From: Saturnia japonica
Taxonomy: Eukaryota > Arthropoda > Insecta > Lepidoptera > Saturniidae
DNA: 64,000 bases
NCBI GenBank assembly: GCA_033032175.1
Contig: CM065306.1
Coordinates: forward strand, 10,558,001 to 10,622,000
Direction: 5' to 3'
The notes beneath the pieces were generated by a model. That model had not been told where the DNA came from and ran no database searches. It was given only the letters and a program-made list of their open reading frames with translations. This document shows positions 9,411 to 18,450 of the stretch, piece by piece (the stretch's first letter is position 1; every line of letters begins with the position of its first letter). The position numbers were made by a program, and so were the translations under genes.

Positions 9411-11810
9411 CTTTTTTTTTTTTTTTTTTTGAACTGACTACACTGTTAGCCTTAGGGGCCCTATCCTAAAACAGAGCCGCTGCGGCTTTTACAGCTTCAC
9501 CGGACTTGGGGGCGAGCGCTTAGGGCACTCAGCCGCGAAAGTTTGTGACGACCCGCACGAGGGTGCCAGAGTGGCCGAACCTCGGCTCGGGCGGTCGTCG
9601 CGAATGCGAAAAAGTCGCGATCTAACTAATTCCCTAATCCTATGAGAATTCGAGCTAACTAATATATACTCATATGCACGTTCCCCTCCTCCTGGGAGGA
9701 AGGAGTGGACCATGCGTATGTGTATTTAATAATCGGAATGGTTTTTCTACACTAACTAGCGCATTAGTCTAAAGAGCGCAAAAAAAAAAAAAAAAAGGTC
9801 CCTTACAGAACCTATGTACCTGTGTGGTGTGCACGTGTGTGTGTTCATACGTGTGTAATGTTGTGTGTGGGTAACTAAGTGTTGCACGTATAGTGTCACT
9901 TTGTATCGCGCGGGCGGCTGCCAGACCCAAGGGTTTCACACCGAGGAACGGACCTAGGCTTGGGTTGCCGCTAGAGAGGGTGGACGTGACGGGTGTGCGG
10001 GAGCGAAGTTGACCGCCCGTCTTCTGCGGAGAGAACGGTGGTTACGCGGGCGTGGGCGGTGCACGCTCTGTTTGGAGAGACGGTGGCGGCGTAGAACGCG
10101 TTAGCTTTTTCGGTTTGGTCGGGCGGGTCAGTGAATATATTACGCGGCCGGCGTTTTCTCCGGCAGGCGTTGGGGTCGGGCACATACGAAGCTGCCGCTT
10201 TTATTAAGGGATTCGCGTGGTTCGACGCGGTGTCGAAATAAGAGCGAGAAAGGTGTTTGGCATATGCGTGTATCGAGGGAAGGTCCATATCTCTATGGAG
10301 ATCCTCCATACGAACAAACCAGGGGGCACCGGTAAGGCCGTGAAGAAACTTATTCTGGATGGCTTGTAAGCGTTCCCAGTTATATCTTGACATATGTGCG
10401 AACGCAACGCAGCTATATGTCATGATCGGTCGGATACACATCTTGTAGAGCGTAAGCTTGTGTCTCGTGGACATTTTGCTTGCAGCACATAACAGGGAAT
10501 GCAATCGGGCGAGGGTCCAGGAGGCCCTTTTCCTAACCAGATTGATGTGGCGTATAAAGGAGAGTCTACTATCTAGGGTTACACTTAGATATTTGGTCGT
10601 TTTTTCCCAGGGGATCGGATTACCGAAGAGTTCAAGGGGATTGTCCTTGAGTTTTTGCGGTATCTGTGTGACGGTTTGGCCGAAGAGCACTGCTGCGCTC
10701 TTCGTGGGGTTTATGGCTATTCGCCAGTCGTTAAACCACTTCCCGAGAGTGGTCACGGCTCTTTGGATTCTACATTTGAGGTTTCTCGTTTGCCTTTGAG
10801 AGGAGTATATGACTGTATCGTCAGCGTATAGGCCTACTTCAACTTGAAGACTGACGTACAGATTGAAGAGGCTAGGTGCCAGGATGGAACCTTGGGGGAC
10901 GCCTGAGCGTATGGGATGGGGTGTGGATAGTTCACCTTCCACTCTGTAGCGAAAGGTGCGGTCTTTGAGGTAGTCGCGGATGATTTTAACTAATCTATCG
11001 GGGACTTCGCGGGAGTACAGCTTATAGACTAATCCTTCGTGCCAGACCTTATCAAAGGCCTTGGCTACGTCGAAAAAGACTGCCAGTGTGCGACGGGGTA
11101 TAGATAACTCGGAAAAGTTAAACAAAATGTGCTCCGTGAGGCGGTGCACTTGATGAGTGCAAGAATGTCTAGCACGAAAACCGAATTGCTCAGGCGGGTA
11201 GAGGTTTTTCTCCTCTATTACGGATTTGAGACGGTTCAGAAGGATCCGCTCATAGATTTTACCTAGGGTATTTAGAAGACTGATAGGGCGGTAGCTGTCG
11301 GGAAGCGACGTGCTCTTGCCGGGCTTGTGAATACCTATGATAATGGCCGTTTTCCAGACGGCTGGAAAATGGCAGTTGGCTATGGCTACATTGAATATGC
11401 AGACCAATAGAGCTATGAGGTGATCGGGAAGAAGTTTGAGTACTTCGTTCCTGATACCGTCGGGACCTGGTGACTTTCTAAGCTTAAGGCTTTTGAGAAT
11501 GGCAGAGATCTCCTCAGAAGTGACTGGGGACAGGGATTCTGATGCCGGGAGCTTATTCAGGTCCTCCACACGGGCTTCGATGTCTCTGACTCGGTCGGTG
11601 TTCTTGACGCTGTTCGGGGAGCACTGGCTCTCCAAACAAGCGGCAAGGCACTCCGCCTTGTCGATGGTATCGAAAGCGGGTGTAGTGCCGGGACCCCTTT
11701 CGAGGGGGGGCATGCGAGTTTGGGTGTCTATTTTAAGAGCGTGGGCTACTTTCCAATAAGTCAGATGTGACGGCCTTAGCCCTTCGACTAAGGTGTCCCA
11801 TCTGTGACTT
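9411..11810 (-). mobile_element. Jockey-like non-LTR retrotransposon, 5' truncated
   Basis: Minus-strand LINE of 2.4 kb: the end of ORF2, a 3' UTR of about 560 bp and a poly(A) tail (T-run 9412-9430). It is flanked by a 12-bp duplication, cagggtgggcca, at 9399-9410 and 11811-11822, as expected from target-primed reverse transcription. ORF1 and the endonuclease are missing because of 5' truncation. Further 3' fragments of the family are at 9112, 35404, 41655 and 63818. Confidence 0.88.
9971..11809 (-). CDS. ORF2 C-terminal part: reverse transcriptase (jockey-like), partial
   Basis: The frame is open from the truncation point (about 11809) to a stop at 9971, about 612 codons; the first Met is at 11713. 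It encodes a LINE reverse transcriptase, which copies the element's RNA at a nicked target. Motifs in order: SPGPDGI, YRPISLLNTLGKIYER, FGFRARHS, VFFDVAKAFDKVWHEG, GVPQGSILAPSLFNLYV and LYADDTVIYS with the catalytic DD. A thumb-like and C-terminal region follows. The stretch between the GVPQGS block and YADD is shorter than usual, which suggests an in-frame deletion. The N-terminal endonuclease is absent. A jockey-clade assignment fits the motif style but was not tested by phylogeny. Confidence 0.88.
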   Translation of the reverse strand, partial: SHRWDTLVEGLRPSHLTYWKVAHALKIDTQTRMPPLERGPGTTPAFDTIDKAECLAACLESQCSPNSVKNTDRVRDIEARVEDLNKLPASESLSPVTSEEISAILKSLKLRKSPGPDGIRNEVLKLLPDHLIALLVCIFNVAIANCHFPAVWKTAIIIGIHKPGKSTSLPDSYRPISLLNTLGKIYERILLNRLKSVIEEKNLYPPEQFGFRARHSCTHQVHRLTEHILFNFSELSIPRRTLAVFFDVAKAFDKVWHEGLVYKLYSREVPDRLVKIIRDYLKDRTFRYRVEGELSTPHPIRSGVPQGSILAPSLFNLYVSLQVEVGLYADDTVIYSSQRQTRNLKCRIQRAVTTLGKWFNDWRIAINPTKSAAVLFGQTVTQIPQKLKDNPLELFGNPIPWEKTTKYLSVTLDSRLSFIRHINLVRKRASWTLARLHSLLCAASKMSTRHKLTLYKMCIRPIMTYSCVAFAHMSRYNWERLQAIQNKFLHGLTGAPWFVRMEDLHRDMDLPSIHAYAKHLSRSYFDTASNHANPLIKAAASYVPDPNACRRKRRPRNIFTDPPDQTEKANAFYAATVSPNRACTAHARVTTVLSAEDGRSTSLPHTRHVHPL

Positions 11811-11927
11811 CAGGGTGGGCCAGAAAGGCGTATGATTTTAAAAACCACTCTTTGCGCTGGAACCTTATGAGCGGGGGCTGCGTAGGTGGTGGGGATGAGA
11901 AGCTCGGTTCTCGGAAATTTAGTTGCG

Positions 11928-12830
11928 ATGGATCGCTGCACCGGAGCGCAGCGTGCATTCTGCGTTAAACATTATTATAAAAATGGCGATTCGTGCGCTA
12001 ATGTTCGACGTTTATTTCGGTGTGAGTTTGGATTACATGACATAAAACAGTGTCCGAAAGAAAATGTGTTTCGATGTTGAAATATTTGAATTTGCACCCT
12101 TATAAAATTCAACTTGTGCAGGAATTACTGCCAAATGATGGATGCCAAACGAGATATTGTTGAAACAATGTTGGAACGCTTTCAGAGTTTCAACAATATT
12201 CTGTTTTCCGACGAAGCCTATTTTCACTTAAATGAGCATATCAATAAACAGGATTGCCATTACTGGGCTGCAGAGAACCCACGTGCAAAACATCAAAAGC
12301 CTCTGCATTCGACGAAAGTAACCGTTTGGGCGGCCATATCAGCACACGGAATTATCGGACCCTACTTCTTTGAAAATCAACAAAAGCAATCTGTCACTGT
12401 AAATTCCGACAGATACATAGCCATATTAAGAGATTTTTTCTTTCCGCAACTGCAACAATTTGAAGCCTATAATCGTGCGACGTGGTTTCAACAATATGGT
12501 GCGACATGCTATACATCTAATGCTTCGTTGGCGGCCGCCGTAACCGAGATGTTTGCTGGGAAACTGATTTCGCGCCGAGGTTACATTGCATGGCCGCCTA
12601 AAAGTCCGGATCTAACGCCATCGGACTTTTTCATGTGAGGATACCTGAAAAGTAGAGTCTACTTCAATAACCCAGCCACGATTAACCAGTTGAAGATAAA
12701 TATCCGAGAAGAAATGGCAGCTATTCCTCGCGCAATGTGTCAGCGAGTTTTTACCAATTTGAGATTCAGATTCGAGGAATGTTTGCAGCGGGATGGTGCA
12801 CACCTGAATGATGTAATTTTTAAGAAATAA
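11928..12830 (+). pseudogene. Mariner-superfamily transposase pseudogene (DD41D-like)
   Basis: It starts MDRCTGAQRAFCVKHYYKNG, the same N-terminus as the copy at 15130-16210, and ends at TAA 12828-12830. First catalytic D: ILFSDEAYFHLNEH. At the second catalytic site the copy reads FQQYGATC where the related copy has FQQDGATC, so the Asp is Tyr. The third lies in SPDLTPSDFF, about 42 residues on. A block of about 80 residues after the N-terminal helix is missing, the frame shifts near 12075, and an in-frame TGA (about 12636) stops it before GYLKSRVYF. Inactive. Confidence 0.82.
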
Positions 12831-12934
12831 ATTTTTCAGATGTCTATTTTAATTGAAATAAAGATGTGTATGTGTATTGTATTTAGTTCTTTTTTATTAT
12901 TTATTTAAAATTCGAAAATCTTTCTGGCCCACCC

Positions 12935-13525
12935 GTTATATAAAAAAATGAACATGTGAGTTATTTAGGTAAGAATTTTAGAAGATACTTTTCGATCCCT
13001 CCAATGTGAAAGGTACAAAGGTAATAAAAATTACCTGCTGACTTTATTCAACTTAGCCATCCTTGTATTGTGATTCGTTAAGAAATTAAGATACATAAGA
13101 ACTAAATAATTATTTCCTGTGTCTTTTTGTAATGTCAAAATAACACATTTTTACCAAATGCAAAATATGAAAGTATATAAGTTTGCTCGGATCCCTAATT
13201 CTTTTTAATTTTTGTAATTTTAAATGTATATAATGAATTTCTTAAGTTTGACTGTTGTCGAAATATGCTGTATACACTTTTAAATATGACGGTATATTAA
13301 TTTTATTGTAAGATTGTTTTTTTTTTTAAATATGAGTGTTTATTGTTTGTTGTTATATTGGTGACCCATTAAAAAAATATGGATCTGAGTAGTATCTAAG
13401 TACACAGTATTTAATGAATTTAGAAAAAGATAAATAATATTATATTATTTATACTTATATAACATTTTCACAATGGGTTTTATTTAGTACATATGGTAGA
13501 ACCGTTCTAAAATATATTATAATCA
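12935..13525. other. AT-rich non-coding stretch with a small Helitron-like piece
   Basis: At 13130-13185 'gtaatgtcaaaataacacat...aaatgc..atatgaaagtatataag' matches internal sequence of the Helitron-like copies at 46540-46610, 49805-49860 and 53790-53840. Nothing else recognised. Confidence 0.4.
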
Positions 13526-14019
13526 CTAGCTGTGCCCCACGGTTTCACCTGTGTTAATTTTATCCGACAAACACTGCAACGCCAACGCACCCATATAGTT
13601 TATCATAATTGTTCTTCTCGCAAATACAAATTATTTTAATTTTTCATTATCTTCTAAACTATGCATCCAAATAGCATACTCTAAAGAGCAAAATTTAACT
13701 TCATAAAATTTTCTTTATGATGATGTAACTTTTGTTCGATATGGATTAATATGCCATGTCTAAAAATAATGCATAATAATCAATTTTTAATTTTCAACAA
13801 ATCTTTGTCACAAAATACCTTACCGTTTACACAAAAATCAATATTTTAAGCTATCTGAGAGTTGTAGTCTAATCTTAAGTAGTATGTACTATTCCTCGAA
13901 AGTCTGGCTATCACATACAAAAAGAATTTTTTGAATCCGACTAGTAGTTCAAGAGATTAGCGTGTTTAAACAAACAAACAAACAAAAAAACTTTTCCGCT
14001 TTTGTTACATTAGTATAGA
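13526..14019 (-). mobile_element. Complete short non-autonomous Helitron
   Basis: On the minus strand it begins A|TCTATACTAATG (14019 down) and ends ...GTGGGGCACAGCTAG|T at 13526. Both ends and the host A/T junction agree with Helitron rules. Length 494 bp, no coding capacity. Confidence 0.75.
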
Positions 14020-15022
14020 TAATCACTCTATAACCAAGCCCACTAAAGTTGTTGCAGTTCATAATCTAAACTATAAGTCTACCATAAATATCATTAATTT
14101 ATATTAATAAAAAAATTTTTTTAGTAAATATTTTTTTTTATTTCATATTAATAAAAACGTTCCACCACTTTCATAATTAAGTAGTAAGTGGCTTATAGTG
14201 ATAATAATTAGCTTTTAAGGCCAATAACACCAAACACTTACAAATATTTATTTGTTCAGTATCTGTATAACTGGGTTAATTTCTAGAAACACCAAACGAG
14301 CATAGATATGGTATTAGTTATGGTCTACTTCTCTCGAGGAACGTTTACGTACGTCTATTAAAAATTATTATGAAATTATATATTTAATCAATCAAAGCAT
14401 GTACCATTATTATCTATGCACTTTCGCCATTTTATAGGTAATTCATTGATTCCATTGGTGACAAAAAAAAAACAGTGGGAGCGAGAATCAATAAAAATTT
14501 TAAAGGCGGTTTGCTAGTTTTTGAACGATTATTATATTGTTTATTCATTGTGGGTTGTGGTAAAATTAGATAAGGCTATGTATAAACTGTGATAATAACG
14601 AATAATTATTCGTTGAAAATTCATATACAACTCCTAAAAAGACATAACCTGAAGTTTGAAGTAACCTAAAGACCAACCGTACTTTTTATCCCGGTAAAAG
14701 TTATAGCTTAACCACAGCTATCAAATTATTTTCGATTGTGTACTATGGATTAAACTCTGTTAATGTTTTGACTTAAAAAGCTACGTTTCATGTGACAAAT
14801 TAATAAGGTTTACTTTGTGGATTAGATTACATGTATATATATACATAGTTCGGCAACCAATAAGGGTAACACCGTAATTTTAATTAAAATAAAATAAAAT
14901 ATAGTTATATTTTTTACTTAATATAATACATGTGAAAGTTTGTATGTTTGTTAGTCAATCATACAACTACGTTTCAAGTGACAAATTTACTAAGGTTTAC
15001 TTTCTGTATTACATTATATGTA
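14020..15022. other. AT-rich non-coding stretch
   Basis: No gene or repeat recognised. Confidence 0.45.
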
Positions 15023-16326
15023 CAAGGTGTCCAGAAAGGGTATCGGGTATTTGTAAGTTCAATGAAACAAAAATTATTTGTATGCAATAAAAAAGTTTAT
15101 TGTTTATTATTAGCATATAAATTGGAGAATTATTTGGAAAAGATGATGTTATCCAAATGATGACCGTTACGTTGCTGGCACTCTTCTAAACGGAAACGAA
15201 GATTGGCGATAACACGTTGACACATAGCTATCGATATTGCTGCCATTTCTGACCTGATGTTTTGCTTTAACTGGGTTAGATTCGTCGGATTGTTTTGATA
15301 AACCTTACTTTTAAGGTATCCCCATGCAAAATAGTCAAGCGGGCTAAGGTCGGGGCTTCTGGGAGGCCAGTTGATGTTACCCCTTCGCGAAATGACTTTA
15401 ATAGGGAATAATTCGTTAACAACTTCCATTGAGTCATTTGAGGTATGGCAAGTGGCCCCATCTTGCTGGAACCACGTTCTTGAGTTGAAACCTGCAAACT
15501 CCTGCAACTCTGAGACCAAAAAATTTCGCAACATATCGCAATAACGGTCACTATTCACATTAATTGCTCGGCCTCGTTGATCTTCATGAAAATAAGGACC
15601 AATTATGCCTTTAGCAGACATAGCGGCCCAAACAACGACCTTTGGGCTATGCAGGGGTCGTTCATGCTTTCGTCTCGGATTCTCCACTGCCCAGTACCGA
15701 CAATTCTGCTTATTAACATGACCATTCATGTGAAAAATTTGCTTCGTCACTGAACAGTATGTTGTTAAAGTTGTTAAGTCGCTGCAGCATTTCGTTCGCA
15801 AAATTCAGTCGATTAGCATAGTTCGTATCCTTCCATTCTTGAACCAATTGAATTTTATAGGCTTTTAGATGTAAGTCTTTCTTTAAAATCGAATGTAAAG
15901 ACGATTTTTTGATGTTCAACGCTTGGCTTCGCTTTCGGATAGATAAAGACGGATTTTGACGAACCGACGCCTCAACTTCTTCAATTGTTTCTTCATCGCG
16001 AACTGAACGAGGACGACCAGAGTTTTGAATTTTAACTGTCGCACCTGTATTCTCGAACATCCTGATCCATTTCCTAATGCTATCGTCACTTGGCGCGTGG
16101 CGTGTACGATATTCCGCACGATAGAGACGTTGAGCAGTCACTATTGAATCACCATTACGATAATACGCTCGTACGCAAAATGCGCGATGCGTCCCCGAGT
16201 ACTGTTCCATCGTGACTAAAACTCCACAAAATGGCGGACGCCATGAACCCCTCCCCGCACCCTTTAGACGCCCCGTTTCGAATATGGCGCGAAAACAAAT
16301 ACCCGATACCCTTTCTGGACACCGTG
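15023..16326 (-). mobile_element. Mariner-superfamily transposon with 32-bp inverted ends
   Basis: Inverted ends at 15023-15054 and 16295-16326 agree at 31 of 32 positions (outermost CAAGGTGTCCAGAAAGGG and CACGGTGTCCAGAAAGGG). TA lies on both sides (15021-15022, 16327-16328). Length 1,304 bp with one transposase gene on the minus strand. The well-kept ends point to a fairly recent insertion. Confidence 0.88.
15130..16210 (-). pseudogene. Mariner-superfamily transposase (DD41D-like), one frameshift
   Basis: Begins MEQYSGTHRAFCVRAYYRNG at 16210 and ends at the stop near 15130, about 360 residues. The N-terminal helix-turn-helix is followed by a second one (DDSIRKWIRMFENTG). The catalytic residues are D in ILFSDEANF, D in FQQDGATCHTS and a D in SPDLSPLDYFAWGY about 41 residues later. 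The frame changes once, in a T-run near 15735, so the product is split into two overlapping frames (15713-16210 and 15130-15760). Everything else is open, which makes this the best-kept transposase in the window. The D-D spacing recalls rosa-type (DD41D) members of the IS630/Tc1/mariner group; this placement is tentative. Confidence 0.85.
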
Positions 16327-16451
16327 TATAAACTGGGTTATTTTTCAAAGTATAGCCAAATTTGCACAAGAGGTTGAGAATCAGTGATATAGTCGATTAA
16401 TGCAAAAAAAAAATATATTCAAAATATTTTATCGTTTTTGTCCTCGAAAAA

Positions 16452-16556
16452 TATAATGAAAAGTATATATTGATGTAACTACAACGAAAACCGTGTGAAG
16501 TTAGCCTCTTCATACGTTTTTCGTTATAGTTACATCAATATATACTTTTCATTATA
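16452..16556. repeat. 49-bp inverted repeat with 7-nt loop
   Basis: Left arm 16452-16500 and right arm 16508-16556 are complementary at 46 of 49 positions, with the spacer 'ttagcct' between. A transcript would fold into one long hairpin. No flanking duplication or transposon signature seen. Confidence 0.85.
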
Positions 16557-16938
16557 ATTATATTGGTTTTAATAAAAAATTGTCGTATTTTCCTGAATAC
16601 GTCACGACCTTGTATAAGATTACAATATTATAAGCATATACTATATACGTCGGTATCTTGCGCATGTAAAATAGTAAATCACTCCCGGAACGTAGAGCTG
16701 CTGTAAACACACTGCCCACACTTTGCAAAAAACTCATAGGTATGCTAAAGAGTGCGCTTTGAAAATAAGTAACCTTGGTTAAAAAACTACTAGTTTTTGT
16801 TTCTAAGCTTAATACAGAAAAGATAAAACCCATGTCTCATAAACTGCTGTATTCTTCTTCTGCTTCTTTTCATTTCCTCAATTCTGCCAAGGTCAAGAGA
16901 ATAGAATATTTTTCTAATTATTCTTGTAATCTTCGAAC

Positions 16939-17407
16939 TAGAGGTGGGCGATTAAGAATGATTTACACAATGAAGATATTCGATTATGAATGATTTACAT
17001 ACTCGAGTTATTTCGATGATGTGTGATCATTCATACTCGAACTCTTTAAGTATACTAAGAGGCATCATTATAAATGATGACTGGATTGAGATATGTACTT
17101 ATTAAACGTGTAGAGAGCGAATTTAAAAAACAAGGTCGCGCAGTCGTAAATAACGTTCTTTACATATTACCAATTAGCTAAAAAAAGGTCGTTTGGTCGT
17201 AATAATCACTAATTATAACAAATTAATAACTACTAATATTAATAACCTAGCAATAGTAATTACTAATGGTAATTCGACTATGAATGCTCACTCATCATCG
17301 AAATATCTACTAATATTAGTAATTTACTAATGGCTATAATCGAGTTATCTCGAGATATCTTCATAATTGAAGATTACATTAGTATATCTTATAATCGCCC
17401 ACCGCTA
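16939..17407. mobile_element. hAT-type MITE
   Basis: The terminal repeat TAGAGGTGGGCGATTA (16939-16954) matches the inverted right end (17392-17407) at 15 of 16 positions. An 8-bp flanking duplication with one mismatch (cttcgaac 16931-16938, cttcaaac 17408-17415) fits hAT transposition. The 469-bp interior is AT-rich with no coding capacity. Confidence 0.75.
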
Positions 17408-17424
17408 CTTCAAACACAGCTCTA

Positions 17425-17660
17425 ATGAGATGGCGGATCCCTTGTTAAAACTGTTCAGGAAGTATTTGTGTCTATTTAAAATGGATTATCCTAGTTATTT
17501 ACTGCACTATTAAGTTATATATTCTCTTTGTGCAGAATAACTAAACTAAATCACGTAAAGTAGGTACCGACAAAATTACATACTACATATGGAAGGGAAT
17601 TAAAATAAAAACCACCACATGACAGATCAATACCCCGTCAAAAGTTTTCGACTGTTGCAT
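17425..17660 (+). repeat. Dispersed repeat, copy A
   Basis: 'agatggcggatcccttgtta', 'caggaagtatttgtg', 'aaatcacgtaaagta' and 'gacaaaattacata' recur in the same order at 18255-18450 and 52597-52805. Class unknown. Confidence 0.55.
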
Positions 17661-18057
17661 TATATTGTCTATTCCAAAAATAGTTTTCATGTAAATTGGT
17701 GTTCGAACGTAACAACGGTAAAAGGATATCCAAAATAACCTTGGATAAAATTAGAATGTATTTCGCAAAAAATATTTTTAAATGATAAAATAAAAATATA
17801 TAAGGAAGGAGTCGTATGATAAAATGCATGGTCCTTGAAGGCATTTCATGAGTTCTGCGATCACGTTGCACCAACACGAAGTACGAGTACACAAGCAGCT
17901 TTACACGTGTGCTGCGATAACTGCATTTGCGTCTTAATCAAAACGCGTCACAGTTACGAATGCTTGCGTTCTACAATGCTAAGACATGGTAGAGACGTCT
18001 CTCCCTAAATACTACTCGTATGTTGAATTAGTAAGCGCGTTGTAAATATATAACTTA

Positions 18058-18450
18058 TTAGCTGTGCCCTACGGTTTGACCTGTGTTAAATTTATTTACA
18101 AAACTGCTGCGCTGCCCCTGCTTCCCGCCAACGTGTAGCCACTAGCTTATCGTTGTTCTCACTTTGCGTACTTCTTCTTCTCTTTTGGCATCGCAAAAAG
18201 TACTTGCTAGTATCAATGTTTTTTAGCCTTCGTAGTATTTTCTGATATTCAAGTGTGGTCAACAAGACGGTGGCTCCCTTGTTAGAACTATCTAGGGAGT
18301 CTACATTTATAATCCAATCCACTTATGTACAATAGCCAAACCATATCACGCAAAATGCCATCAATATTACATAATATAGCGTCAAAGAATCTAAGTCAAT
18401 CAATTAAAATAAAAAACCACAACACACAGCACAAGATACCGACAAAAAGG
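18058..18450 (-). mobile_element. Helitron-like 3' end joined to dispersed repeat copy B
   Basis: Starts with 'ttagctgtgccctacggtttgacc', a Helitron-like 3' end with TTAG for CTAG. From about 18255 it continues as the repeat family also seen at 17425 and 52597. Orientation of the second part is unproven. Confidence 0.5.

Larger units (their letters stand above)
9399..12934 (+). mobile_element. Mariner-superfamily transposon, interrupted by a LINE
   Basis: The left terminal repeat CAGGGTGGGCCA (9399-9410) is preceded by TA. The right end (12917-12934) reads outward ACGGGTGGGCCAGAAAG and is also flanked by TA. The rest of the left terminus, GGGTGGGCCAGAAAG, appears at 11813 after the LINE insertion. 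Without the LINE the element is about 1.1 kb. Its transposase relic is of the same family as the one at 15023-16326. Confidence 0.75.

Noticed and set aside
9489..9713. 74-codon open frame in the LINE 3' region
   Set aside because: Lies in the 3' UTR shared by all fragments of the family; the other copies do not keep the frame.
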